Assembly (NCBI GenBank): GCA_963838735.1
Contig: CAWISG010000001.1
Coordinates: forward strand, 62,001 to 126,000
Direction: 5' to 3'
Origin: Parerythrobacter_A sp963838735
Lineage (GTDB): Bacteria; Pseudomonadota; Alphaproteobacteria; Sphingomonadales; Sphingomonadaceae
Length of the DNA stretch: 64,000 bases
Shown here piece after piece: positions 30,964 to 39,567 of this stretch. Under the pieces are notes generated by a model, which had not been told where the DNA came from, ran no database searches, and saw only the letters and a program-made list of their open reading frames with translations. Each line of letters opens with the position of its first letter. The first letter of the stretch is position 1. Made by a program: the position numbers and the translations under genes.

Positions 30964-32595
30964 TCAGCCACCGCCGCCATGCGCCCCGCCCAATGGAGCG
31001 CGACGTGGTTTGGTCTTGCCGGGGTGACGGCCGTCGTCGTCCCATTCGATGCGGTAGAGGTCGAAGCGACGGTCGGCGAGGTTGCGCACCGTGCCCTCCG
31101 CCCGTGCCCAGCTCAGGTCGGCCAGGTTGATGTCGCTGATCGTCAGAGTTTCCACGTTTTCGCTGGCCTCGGCGGCGATGCCGTCGCGCGCGAAGGGAAA
31201 ATCGCACGGCGTCAGGATGCAGCTTTGCGCGTACTGGATGTCCATATTGCCGACATTGGGCAGGTTGCCGACATTGCCGCTCATCACGACAAAGCACTGG
31301 TTCTCGATCGCGCGGGCCTGTGCGCAGTATCGCACGCGGAGATAGCCTTGTCGGCTGTCGGTGCAGAACGGCACGAAGATGATCCGCGCGCCTTCGTCCG
31401 CCAGGCGGCGGCTGAGTTCGGGGAATTCGCTGTCGTAGCAGATCTGTACGCCGATGGGGCCGCAATCGGTAGGGATGACGTCGATGGTGTCGCCACCCTT
31501 GATGTTCCACCAGTACCGTTCGTTGGGGGTGGGGTGGATCTTCTCCTGCTCGTGCACCGCCCCGTCGCGCAGGCAGACATAGGCGACATTGTGGATGTCG
31601 CCGTCGTCCATGCGGGTGGGGTGCGACCCGGCGATGATGTTGATGTTGTAGCGCATCGCCATGTCGGAGATGTCGGCTTTCAGGCGCGGGGTGTATTCGG
31701 ACAGCCGCTCGATGGCTTCGACCGGCGAGAGCACCTTCTCCTCGTAACTCAGCAGCATCAGCGTGAAGAGTTCGGGAAAGACGATGAAATCCGCTTCGTA
31801 ATCGCTCGCGACATCGACGAAATAGCGGATCGCGGCGAGGAATTCGTCGTAATCCTTTACCGCCCGCGCCTGGAGCTGGCAGGTGGCGACGCGCACCGCC
31901 TCCACCCCGCGCGGCAGGCGTTTTTTAACCGGTTGGTCGCGTTCGACATAGGGGTTGCGCCAGACCATCAGCACCGCGTTGCCGTCGGACCGCTTGTCTT
32001 CGGGCAGGTAATTTTCGACGATACGTTCAGGTTCGAACCCGTTGGCGAGCTGGAAGCGCAGGACGGGATCGTGCAGCTTGCCACTGACGACCTGTTCAAG
32101 ATAGTCTTCCGGTCCGTCCACCTTGCGCCGGTTGCGGCGGTAATGCGGCATGCGGCCACCGAAGACGATGCCGGTCAGTTCCCGCTGTTCGGCCAGCGCA
32201 CGGCGTTCCTCGTAAAGCCGCCGCCCGATGCGTACGCCGCGCACCTTGGGATCGACGCACATCTCGTAGCCGTAGAGCCAGTCGCCGGTAGGATCGTGGC
32301 GGCTGCCATAGCCGTTGCCCGAAATCTCGTCCCAGTCATGCGGCGCGAAAACGACCGGTTCGGGCAACTGCATGCTGGCGCAGTACCCAACTACTTCCTC
32401 GTCCAGCAGGGCGACCCAGCAGCCTTCGGGAAAATTGTTGATCTGCCCGCGTATCTCGCTCTGCGTGTAGGCAGGCAGGTCGTCATAGGCCCGCCGGACA
32501 AGCGCGGATATCCCGCGCACATCCTTCATCCGCGCATTGCGGACTTCCAACCGCCGCGAACCGAATTTTTCCTGCTTCACGCGGCGCTGCGCCAT
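30964..32595 (-). CDS. GNAT acetyltransferase fused to a carbon-nitrogen hydrolase
   Basis: 543 residues. Residues 1-220 are a GNAT fold: VRNARMKDVRGISALVRRAY at the start and PKVRGVRIGRRLYEERRAL with the acetyl-CoA loop. Residues 230-520 are a nitrilase-superfamily hydrolase: FIVFPELFTLML gives the Glu, EQEKIHPTPNE the Lys and GVQICYDSEFPE the Cys of the catalytic triad. The fusion is a known architecture and its substrate is unknown. The C-terminus is short and glycine-rich (GGAHGGGG). 12 bases downstream of icd in the same direction. Confidence 0.88.
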   Translation of the reverse strand: MAQRRVKQEKFGSRRLEVRNARMKDVRGISALVRRAYDDLPAYTQSEIRGQINNFPEGCWVALLDEEVVGYCASMQLPEPVVFAPHDWDEISGNGYGSRHDPTGDWLYGYEMCVDPKVRGVRIGRRLYEERRALAEQRELTGIVFGGRMPHYRRNRRKVDGPEDYLEQVVSGKLHDPVLRFQLANGFEPERIVENYLPEDKRSDGNAVLMVWRNPYVERDQPVKKRLPRGVEAVRVATCQLQARAVKDYDEFLAAIRYFVDVASDYEADFIVFPELFTLMLLSYEEKVLSPVEAIERLSEYTPRLKADISDMAMRYNINIIAGSHPTRMDDGDIHNVAYVCLRDGAVHEQEKIHPTPNERYWWNIKGGDTIDVIPTDCGPIGVQICYDSEFPELSRRLADEGARIIFVPFCTDSRQGYLRVRYCAQARAIENQCFVVMSGNVGNLPNVGNMDIQYAQSCILTPCDFPFARDGIAAEASENVETLTISDINLADLSWARAEGTVRNLADRRFDLYRIEWDDDGRHPGKTKPRRAPLGGAHGGGG

Positions 32596-32607
32596 TTGGC
32601 GCCTCCG

Positions 32608-33822
32608 CTACGCAACCATTTCCTTTTCGAGATTGGTCACGATGGCTTCGAAGAACTGCTCCGTCGTCAGCCAGTTCTGCTTCGGCCCGATCAGCAGCGC
32701 CAGGTCCTTGGTCATCTGGCCGTTCTCGACCGTTTCGATGCACACCCGCTCCAGCGTTTCGGCGAACTTCGTGACTTCGGGCGTATCGTCGAACTTGCCA
32801 CGATACATCAGGCCGCGTGTCCAGGCGAAGATGCTGGCGATGGGGTTGGTGCTGGTGGCCTTGCCCTGCTCGTGCTGGCGGAAATGGCGGGTGACGGTGC
32901 CGTGCGCGGCTTCGGCTTCCACCGTCTTGCCGTCGGGCGTCATCAGCACGCTGGTCATCAGGCCGAGTGAGCCGAACCCCTGCGCCACGACGTCCGACTG
33001 CACGTCGCCATCGTAGTTCTTGCACGCCCATACGAACTTGCCGCTCCATTTCATCGCGGCGGCGACCATGTCGTCGATCAGCCGGTGTTCGTAATGGATG
33101 CCGGCCTTCTTGAAAGCGTCGGCATATTCGGCTTCGAACACTTCCTCGAACAGGTCCTTGAACCGACCATCGTATTTTTTGAGGATCGTGTTCTTGGTGC
33201 TGAGATAGACCGGCCATTTTCGGTCCAGCCCGTAGGCGAAGCTGGCGCGCGCGAAATCGCGGATCGAGTTGTCGAGATTGTACATCGACATCGCGACGCC
33301 GGGGCTTTCGAACTCGAACACGTCGATATCGATATTCTTTCCGTCCGCCCCTTCGAACACCATCCGCAATTTGCCGGGGCCGGGGATCAGCGTATCCTTG
33401 GCGCGATACTGGTCGCCGAACGCATGACGCCCGACGACGATGGGGTGAGTCCAGCCGGGGACGAGACGCGGCACATTGTCGATCACGATGGGCTCGCGGA
33501 AGACCACGCCACCCAGGATATTGCGGATCGTGCCATTGGGGCTGACCCACATCTTCTTGAGGCCGAATTCCTCCACGCGCGCCTCATCGGGCGTGATGGT
33601 GGCGCATTTCACGCCGACGCCGTGTTCCTTGATCGCATTGGCGGCATCGACAGTAATCTGGTCGTCGGTCGCATCACGGCTTTCGATGGATAGATCGTAA
33701 TATTTCAGGTCAACATCGAGATAGGGCAGGATGAGCCGTTCGCGGATCCACTGCCATATGATCTTCGTCATTTCATCGCCATCGAGTTCGACGACGGGGT
33801 TCTTGACCTGGATTTTCTGCAT
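32608..33822 (-). CDS. icd: NADP-dependent isocitrate dehydrogenase, homodimeric type
   Basis: 404 residues. Oxidatively decarboxylates isocitrate to 2-oxoglutarate in the TCA cycle, reducing NADP. It is of the eukaryote-like subfamily: VVELDGDEMTKIIWQWIRER, SPNGTIRNILGGVVFREPI with the substrate-binding Ser and Arg, HAFGDQYRA, and EAAHGTVTRHFRQHEQGK. This form is common in alphaproteobacteria near recA-alaS. Starts ATG 33822; codon use typical. Confidence 0.96.
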   Translation of the reverse strand: MQKIQVKNPVVELDGDEMTKIIWQWIRERLILPYLDVDLKYYDLSIESRDATDDQITVDAANAIKEHGVGVKCATITPDEARVEEFGLKKMWVSPNGTIRNILGGVVFREPIVIDNVPRLVPGWTHPIVVGRHAFGDQYRAKDTLIPGPGKLRMVFEGADGKNIDIDVFEFESPGVAMSMYNLDNSIRDFARASFAYGLDRKWPVYLSTKNTILKKYDGRFKDLFEEVFEAEYADAFKKAGIHYEHRLIDDMVAAAMKWSGKFVWACKNYDGDVQSDVVAQGFGSLGLMTSVLMTPDGKTVEAEAAHGTVTRHFRQHEQGKATSTNPIASIFAWTRGLMYRGKFDDTPEVTKFAETLERVCIETVENGQMTKDLALLIGPKQNWLTTEQFFEAIVTNLEKEMVA

Positions 33823-33917
33823 GACTGCCTGTTGCCCTTTTTGTATCCGGATAATCGGTTGCAGCGCGCTGTAGCAGAGGGTGGCCCCCGTTCAAGACGG
33901 CCCTTTTGCCCCGTTCG

Positions 33918-34607
33918 CTAGACGGGCAGTATTTCTTCAAGCAGCGCAGGTGGGGTTTGCAGGTGCATGGCTTCGGGGCGGGCAACGAAGGGGCGCTGCT
34001 TTACCCAAACGTCTTTCGTGGCGCATTCCAGCAGAAACGCGGCAAGATCCGCGCGGCGCGTGCGCAGGGTACCGTTCGGCAGTCCGTCGGCGGAGGTCTG
34101 AGCGCCGTCGGTCCGGTCGCGGTCGAGCAGCCATCCGGGGCGCACCGCCGTCCAGTCGATATCGTCGCACGCCTCCAACACATATTCCATCGCAGCCATC
34201 TGGCGAAAGATACCGAGCAACGGCACGGTGGCAGCGCGGAACCACAACGGCACGCCCGCATCGCGCGCGGCAAAGGCGGCGGATATCACAACCAGCCGCT
34301 TTACATCGGCGCGACGCATGGCCTCCACAATACGCACCGCGCCCTTGGTATAGAGCGGTGGCGGGTCGGCCAGCGTCTGCGGGTCGCGGCCAAGGCCGAG
34401 CGCCGAAATCACTGCATCGCATCCATCGGCGGCATCGCCCAGACCGTCCTCGAGGATATCGGCTACGAACGGTTCGAAAGCGGGATCGTTACAAAAACCG
34501 TCGTCGAAATCGCGTTCGACACCACGCACCGTATGACCTGCGGCAAGCGCCTGTTCAAGAACGTGTTTGCCGGTGTCGCCCGTGGGGCCGAGAAGAAGGA
34601 GTTTCAT
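33918..34607 (-). CDS. NAD(P)-binding atypical SDR (NmrA/SDR_a5-like)
   Basis: 229 residues from ATG 34607; the frame is open to 34742, but this would run through the tRNA gene. MKLLLLGPTGDTGKHVLEQA carries the GxTGxTG nucleotide-binding motif of atypical SDRs. AVISALGLG, VKRLVVISAAFAARDAG and WTAVRPGWLLD follow in family order; the catalytic Tyr-Lys pair of classical SDRs is not evident. Likely an NAD(P)H-binding sensor or epimerase-like enzyme; substrate unknown. Confidence 0.75.
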   Translation of the reverse strand: MKLLLLGPTGDTGKHVLEQALAAGHTVRGVERDFDDGFCNDPAFEPFVADILEDGLGDAADGCDAVISALGLGRDPQTLADPPPLYTKGAVRIVEAMRRADVKRLVVISAAFAARDAGVPLWFRAATVPLLGIFRQMAAMEYVLEACDDIDWTAVRPGWLLDRDRTDGAQTSADGLPNGTLRTRRADLAAFLLECATKDVWVKQRPFVARPEAMHLQTPPALLEEILPV

Positions 34608-34697
34608 ACCCCACGAACACCCGACGCGGCAAATCGTGCCGGACCCGCTACCGGTTACAATCGCGTGGCATTCAGCTTTTGGAACTGGAGGAAACGA

Positions 34698-34772
34698 TGG
34701 TGGGCGTAGGAAGAGTTGAACTTCCGACCCCTGCAATGTCAATACAGTGCTCTACCACTGAGCTATACGCCC
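34698..34772 (-). tRNA. tRNA-Val (anticodon GAC)
   Basis: 75 bases including an encoded CCA (34698-34700 on the complement). The acceptor stem GGGCGTA pairs with TACGCCC, the D-arm is GCTC-AGTGGTA-GAGC, the anticodon stem CTGTA/TGCAG encloses TTGACAT (GAC), and the T-arm GGAAG/CTTCC encloses TTCAACT. All four arms pair well. Confidence 0.95.
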
Positions 34773-34870
34773 GCACCATCGTTGTTGCCGTGCCGTTTCC
34801 AGCAGTCGGCAGGCGCGCGCAGTAGCGGGCTGCCGGTCGCGGCGCAAGCGGTGTCTGTCGTCTACCGTGT

Positions 34871-35260
34871 CTAAAGCATGGCCGCTGCTTCGCCTGCGAA
34901 TATCCGTTCCACTTCCAGCACCAGATCGCGCAGGTGGAACGGCTTTGACAGCACCTTCGCCTGCGGCTGTTCGCGGCTGGCTTTCAGCGTCACGGCGGCA
35001 AAGCCAGTAATAAACATCACCTTCGTGCGCGGACTGATCTCGCTGCATTTCTGGGCCAGTTCGATACCGTCCATCTCGGGCATCACGATATCGGACAGCA
35101 GCAGGTCGAAATGATCCGCCTCCAGCAAGGGCAGCGCCGCCGTGCCGCGATCCACCGACATGACCGCATATCCGGCATTTTCGAGGGCGCGGGAAAGATA
35201 GGTGCGCATTGCATCGTCATCTTCGGCGAGAAGAATGCGGAGTTTGGCGGTCTCGTTCAT
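34871..35260 (-). CDS. cpdR: single-domain response regulator CpdR
   Basis: 129 residues, a stand-alone receiver. LRILLAEDDDAMRTYLSRAL gives the acidic pocket, DLLLSDIVMPEMDGIELA the phospho-acceptor Asp, MFITGFAAVT the switch Thr/Ser region and AKVLSKPFHLRDLV the conserved Lys. In Caulobacter, unphosphorylated CpdR brings substrates to ClpXP during the cell cycle and is phosphorylated through CckA-ChpT. The MFITGFAAVTLKA and SKPFHLRDLV blocks are CpdR-like. Divergent from the formylglutamate hydrolase gene; tRNA-Val lies just downstream. Confidence 0.85.
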   Translation of the reverse strand: MNETAKLRILLAEDDDAMRTYLSRALENAGYAVMSVDRGTAALPLLEADHFDLLLSDIVMPEMDGIELAQKCSEISPRTKVMFITGFAAVTLKASREQPQAKVLSKPFHLRDLVLEVERIFAGEAAAML

Positions 35261-35368
35261 GGCGTCGGCTATAGCCGCGTTCGCTTAAGAAATCCTGTCC
35301 CGATCCACCGTGTGACCCTGTATGACACGGCAATTCAAAAGAAATTCTTGTAGGACCGCCATTTTGAC

Positions 35369-36409
35369 ATGCCGTCGCCTGCCGTGCAGCAGCGCAGGAC
35401 GATGAAAGCGTCACTCCAATCCGGCCCCGATTCGCGGACGATGCGCGGGGGAACCATACCCGGAACCCGCCAGCCGGCCTTTGCGCTGGTCACGCCAAAA
35501 GCGCCTGCGCTGCCGGTTATTCTCGCCGCACCGCACGGCGGCCGGACCTATCCCGAAGCCCTGTGGGCGGCGATGCGGCATCCGGTATCCTCGGCGCTCG
35601 CGTTGGAGGACCGGCTGGTCGACCGGCTGGCACGGGAAAGCGGTGCGCGAACAGGCGCGGCGGTGCTGACCGCGCAAGCACCGCGCGCAATGATCGACCT
35701 GAACCGCGCAGCCGATGAAATCGACTGGACGATGGTGGCGGAGGGCGCGCCGGGCGGCGCTGGTGCCGACAAAGAAAACGGGGTGGGTGCAAACAGGGCA
35801 GGGGCGAGCCGCCGGGTGCGCGGCGGGCTGGGGCTGGTTCCGCGCCGGGTGGCCGGACATGGCGAAATCTGGCGCCACCCGCTGGCCGGTGCGGCGCTGG
35901 ATGCGCGGATCGGACAGGTCCATGCGCCGTATCACGCGGCGCTGGGGCAAGCTCTGGCCGGATATCGCGACCTGTTCGGCGCGGTTCTTTTGCTGGACAT
36001 CCATTCCATGCCACCCCTGAAAGCCGCGACAACGGGGCAGGCCGCGGCGGACTATGTCATCGGTGACCGGTTCGGGGCCGCGGCGAGCGACCGGCTATCC
36101 GCAATCGCGCTGCGTGTGCTTTCGCCACAGGCACGTCCGGGGCAGGAGGGTTTGGCGCAGGCAGGTCCATGCGCGCATAACCGGCCCTATGCGGGCGGAT
36201 ATGTGCTGGAACGCCATGCCGATCCGGCGGGCGGCATCCATGCCATGCAGCTGGAAATAAGCCGCGATCTCTACCTCGACAGTGCATATAATGATGCGGG
36301 CGCGGGTTGGGGCGGGGTGGTGGACGCCATTGTTGCGCTGACACGCGCGCTGGGCGAAGAAACGCAGCGTATCGGCGACGAACGGACCTTGCCGGTCGCC
36401 GCCGAATAA
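35369..36409 (+). CDS. N-formylglutamate amidohydrolase family protein
   Basis: 346 residues from the first ATG; starts at 35402 or 35441 are equally possible and none has a strong ribosome site. The family hydrolyses N-formylglutamate in histidine degradation and includes related deformylases. Visible: PVILAAPHGGRTYPEAL, APRAMIDLNRAADEIDWTMV, a central variable linker (PGGAGADKENGVG), LLLDIHSMPPL with the metal-binding His, and HAMQLEISRDLYLD. No other histidine-degradation genes nearby, so the substrate is not assured. Tail to tail with the sapC gene, 5 bases apart. Confidence 0.82.
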   Translation: MPSPAVQQRRTMKASLQSGPDSRTMRGGTIPGTRQPAFALVTPKAPALPVILAAPHGGRTYPEALWAAMRHPVSSALALEDRLVDRLARESGARTGAAVLTAQAPRAMIDLNRAADEIDWTMVAEGAPGGAGADKENGVGANRAGASRRVRGGLGLVPRRVAGHGEIWRHPLAGAALDARIGQVHAPYHAALGQALAGYRDLFGAVLLLDIHSMPPLKAATTGQAAADYVIGDRFGAAASDRLSAIALRVLSPQARPGQEGLAQAGPCAHNRPYAGGYVLERHADPAGGIHAMQLEISRDLYLDSAYNDAGAGWGGVVDAIVALTRALGEETQRIGDERTLPVAAE

Positions 36410-36414
36410 CGTCT

Positions 36415-37203
36415 TCAGGCCTGTGCGTCGGTCTTGCCGCCGCTGAGGTCGGGGCCTTTGCCCTGCGCCTGCTGCCGGCCGAAGATTGCCCGCATCAGTT
36501 CCATCGAGAAAATCTGTGAATAGACAAGTGCCATCATGCCGTTCTGGTTCCAGGTCCGCAAAACGTCACCGCGCACTTCGCGCAGCTTTTCCTGGTTGAT
36601 CATCTGGAAACCGCGATAGACGAACGGCTTCTCGGGGTTGTCCGGCGTCGTGATGCCAACCTCGCCGTCCATCAGCAGATCATGTTTCTTCAGCTCTTCG
36701 ATGAAGTTCTTCGTGCGCTGGCCCGCCGCTTCGAAATCCTCGCAGAATTTCAGGACGTTCTGCGTCTGCTCGCTGGCCTTTTCGCCATCGAACAACGCCT
36801 CGCCTTCGTCGAATTCACCGACCGATTCCGCCGTGGGGTCGAAGCAGAGCGACAGCGTATCGGCCTTGTCGTCCAGCTTGGCGAGCATGAAGGGATAGCG
36901 GCGGATATAGGCGGGTATGTAGATCGGGTCGTTGACCTTGCCATCGTCGTCGACGAAGATGTTCACGCCTTCATTGAGACCCATCAGCGCCAGCGGCAGG
37001 GGGTTATCGCCCGACGAGAACACGATGGGAAAATCGCGCTGTGCCTGCACGAATTCGTCCACCGTAAGCGGGATCGCGTGCTGGCCTTTCAGCCAGTTCG
37101 CCGAATCCATCGGCTTGCTCTTGTATTTGGAGTGGTCGCGGCTGTTGAGCGGCATCAGGTCTTTGTAGAACAGGGGCAGGGTGGACTGCGGCGCGCTGGC
37201 CAT
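36415..37203 (-). CDS. SapC family protein
   Basis: 262 residues with GGAG before ATG 37203. Matches the SapC family named after a Caulobacter-type surface-layer gene region: FYKDLMPLNSRDHSKYK at the start, PIVFSSGDNPLPLALMGLN, IPAYIRRYPFMLA and SLCFDPTAES. Role unknown; in sphingomonads SapC-like genes are often found near TonB receptors and tryptophan halogenases, which are absent here. No signal peptide. Confidence 0.82.
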   Translation of the reverse strand: MASAPQSTLPLFYKDLMPLNSRDHSKYKSKPMDSANWLKGQHAIPLTVDEFVQAQRDFPIVFSSGDNPLPLALMGLNEGVNIFVDDDGKVNDPIYIPAYIRRYPFMLAKLDDKADTLSLCFDPTAESVGEFDEGEALFDGEKASEQTQNVLKFCEDFEAAGQRTKNFIEELKKHDLLMDGEVGITTPDNPEKPFVYRGFQMINQEKLREVRGDVLRTWNQNGMMALVYSQIFSMELMRAIFGRQQAQGKGPDLSGGKTDAQA

Positions 37204-37311
37204 CGCGGTATCTCCGAAAATCGAGACAGGGGAAGGGGCGTGGCGAAATGCGGTACCCGATGTGAAGCGCGCGCTGTAATGCCAGCCCCCGCCACATGCA
37301 AGCCGACTGCT

Positions 37312-38763
37312 CTAGCGGTTAGGTTCCGCTACGAGCAGCTTGCCGGGATTCAGGATTCCCGTCGGATCCAACGCCACTTTGACGCGCCGCATTATGTCAA
37401 GCGACACCGGATCGCCGAGCCGCTCCAGCTCGTCCACTTTCATCTGGCCGATACCGTGCTCGGCGCTGATAGAACCTTCATACCGCGTGACAATATCGTG
37501 GACGAAAGCACTGATCTTCTTACCTTTATCATCCATCCAGCTCGCCGGTGTGCCGGGCGGGGCAAGGACGTGAAAATGCACATTTCCGTCGCCCAGATGG
37601 CCGAATGCTATAGCCCGGTTCCGGCCTAAACTTCCCTCAACTTCCAGCGCTTCGACTGCGGCTGTGGCCTCCGCTATGAAGTCCGCCATCCGCGCGACCG
37701 GGACGCTAATATCGTGCTGCATTGCCGGCCCGATCGCGCGCTCTGCCGGGGAGATCGAATCGCGCAAAAGCCAGAACGCCTCCGCCTGGCTATCGCTCGC
37801 CGCAATGGTCGCATCCGCTATCAGTCCGGCCTCGAACGCCGTCTCCAGCAAGGCCTGCGCGCGGTCAGGCAACGCGTCCGCCTGGTCCGCGTCGCCTGCC
37901 AGCTCGATCAGCGCGTGCCATTTGTGCATCCCTGTCAGCGGTGCCCGCGCGTCCGGCAAATAGTCGAGCACTGCGTCGAGCGAATGGGCAGGCAATATCT
38001 CGAACCCTTCCAGAACATCGCCGACGCTGGCCTGCGCGTGGAGCAGCAGGCGGCGCGCATCATGGACCGAGCCAAGGCCCGCCCACATCACCGTGCGTGC
38101 AGCAATCGCGGGCACGAGCCGCAGCGTTGCCGCCGTGATGATGCCCAGCGTTCCCTCCGACCCGATCAGCAGCTGCGTCAGATCGAAGCCGCGATTGTCT
38201 TTCTTGAGCGGGGTCAGGCGGTTCAGCACGCTGCCGTCGGCCAGCACCGCTTCGACCCCCAGCACCTGCGCCCGCATCGTGCCGTGGCGCAGCACTTGGG
38301 TTCCACCCGCATTGGTTGCGATCAATCCGCCGATAGTCGCCGAACCCTTGCCACCCAGCGTCAGCGGGAAGCGCATATCTGCTGCCTCGGCTGCATCGTG
38401 TAGCGTCTGCAGGATCACGCCCGCCCCGCACGTGATGCTTGCGCCATCGCGGTCCACCTCGCCAAGCGTGTCGAACCGTCGCAGCGACAGCAGTAGCGCC
38501 GTGCCGCTATCGTCGGGCGTTGCGCCGCCGGACATACCGCTGTTCCCGCCTTGCGGCACCACCGGCACGCCCTGCGCGCTGCACAGCGTAAGCAAGGCCG
38601 ACAGCTGCGCCGTATCCGCCGGTGCCGCCAGCGCCAGCGCCGCCCCGGTATAGCGTCCGCGCCAGTCGGTCAGCCACGGCGCAATCTGCCCGGCATCGCG
38701 AATCAACCCGCGCGGTCCGAGGATGGCCTCTGCGGCTTCGAGAAAGGTGTGAGGTTCACACAT
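37312..38763 (-). CDS. FAD-binding oxidase of the VAO/D-2-hydroxyacid dehydrogenase type
   Basis: 483 residues from ATG 38763, which has AAGG 8 bases upstream; a GTG at 38781 is less likely. FAD_binding_4 domain: VPVVPQGGNSGMSGGATPD, LGGKGSATIGGLIATNAGGT and LLIGSEGTLGIITAATLRL. C-terminal FAD-oxidase domain: AFGHLGDGNVHFHVLAP, SAEHGIGQMK and ALDPTGILNPGKLL. The family includes D-lactate, D-2-hydroxyglutarate and glycolate dehydrogenases. Single gene without partner subunits, which favours a D-2-hydroxyglutarate dehydrogenase-like enzyme; unproven. Confidence 0.85.
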   Translation of the reverse strand: MCEPHTFLEAAEAILGPRGLIRDAGQIAPWLTDWRGRYTGAALALAAPADTAQLSALLTLCSAQGVPVVPQGGNSGMSGGATPDDSGTALLLSLRRFDTLGEVDRDGASITCGAGVILQTLHDAAEAADMRFPLTLGGKGSATIGGLIATNAGGTQVLRHGTMRAQVLGVEAVLADGSVLNRLTPLKKDNRGFDLTQLLIGSEGTLGIITAATLRLVPAIAARTVMWAGLGSVHDARRLLLHAQASVGDVLEGFEILPAHSLDAVLDYLPDARAPLTGMHKWHALIELAGDADQADALPDRAQALLETAFEAGLIADATIAASDSQAEAFWLLRDSISPAERAIGPAMQHDISVPVARMADFIAEATAAVEALEVEGSLGRNRAIAFGHLGDGNVHFHVLAPPGTPASWMDDKGKKISAFVHDIVTRYEGSISAEHGIGQMKVDELERLGDPVSLDIMRRVKVALDPTGILNPGKLLVAEPNR

Positions 38764-38897
38764 GTACCGCGCCTTATCCACTAGACGCCCGGTCCGTCGA
38801 GAGGGGCAGTTAAGCTAGCATTCAATCGTTGCGGCTAGAGCGGCGTGGACACCTTCATATTCCCGCCGCTATCGGAACGCTCCTCCCCCCTTCGTCC

Positions 38898-39404
38898 ATG
38901 CCCAGTTTTGCCAGCCTGTTCCTGCCCCTCGCGCTCGCCCTGCCTGCCGCTTCCGCGAGCGACACTGCGGAGCGCGCACTTCCCGTATCGACGATGCAGC
39001 CGATCGCCGACACGCCGGTAATTGCGCAAGTTCGAGTGCAGCAGCGGGTCATTATCCGCATCTCTCCGCGCCAGGCCGGCACGGCGGATTTCGTTTCCAT
39101 GCCCCCCCGGCGCGATCGCCGTCGGCCGGTGGTCGAGCACAAGATGGGCAAATGCTTCGCCTTGTCGAGCGTCGCCGGTGTCGCGCCGATGGAGGACAAC
39201 CGGCTGATGCTGTTCCTCAAGGACCGGCGGATTGTGGCGGCGAACCTTGAAAAAGCATGTTCCTCGCGCGATTTCTACTCCGGTTTTTACGTCGAGCCGC
39301 GCAAGGACGGGAAGGTCTGCATCAATCGCGACAAGCTGCAATCGCGTACCGGCGCGAAATGCGAGTTGACCCGCCTGCGACACATGTTGCGCGACGGCAC
39401 TTGA
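38898..39404 (+). CDS. conserved hypothetical secreted protein
   Basis: 168 residues from ATG 38898; the upstream open part (38829) has no signal peptide and no ribosome site. The signal peptide MPSFASLFLPLALALPAASA is clear. The mature part has VVEHKMGKCFALSSVAGVA, DNRLMLFLKDRRIVAANLEK, ACSSRDFYSGFYVE and CINRDKLQSRTGAKCE: a small protein with four conserved cysteines, probably two disulfides in the periplasm. I know similar genes in sphingomonads but no function. Confidence 0.65.
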   Translation: MPSFASLFLPLALALPAASASDTAERALPVSTMQPIADTPVIAQVRVQQRVIIRISPRQAGTADFVSMPPRRDRRRPVVEHKMGKCFALSSVAGVAPMEDNRLMLFLKDRRIVAANLEKACSSRDFYSGFYVEPRKDGKVCINRDKLQSRTGAKCELTRLRHMLRDGT

Positions 39405-39567
39405 CTTTGGCTGTTTTGGAGCCGGTTGCGGGGCGCCGCAGCCCGCGCCGGATTTCTTGACTTTTCCGCCGTGTGCCAGCAAGGGCAGCGTGCAAGCGTC
39501 GCGTTTTGTACGTAAGGCGCGCCACCGGTCCGGTACGGGCCGCATCATTCGGACACCCCAAATACCC

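Noticed and set aside
29608..32970. A 1120-codon open frame on the plus strand
   Set aside because: Antisense to the antiporter, the GNAT-nitrilase gene and icd, all of which have clear motifs. Long antisense frames are common in GC-rich DNA. No domain seen.
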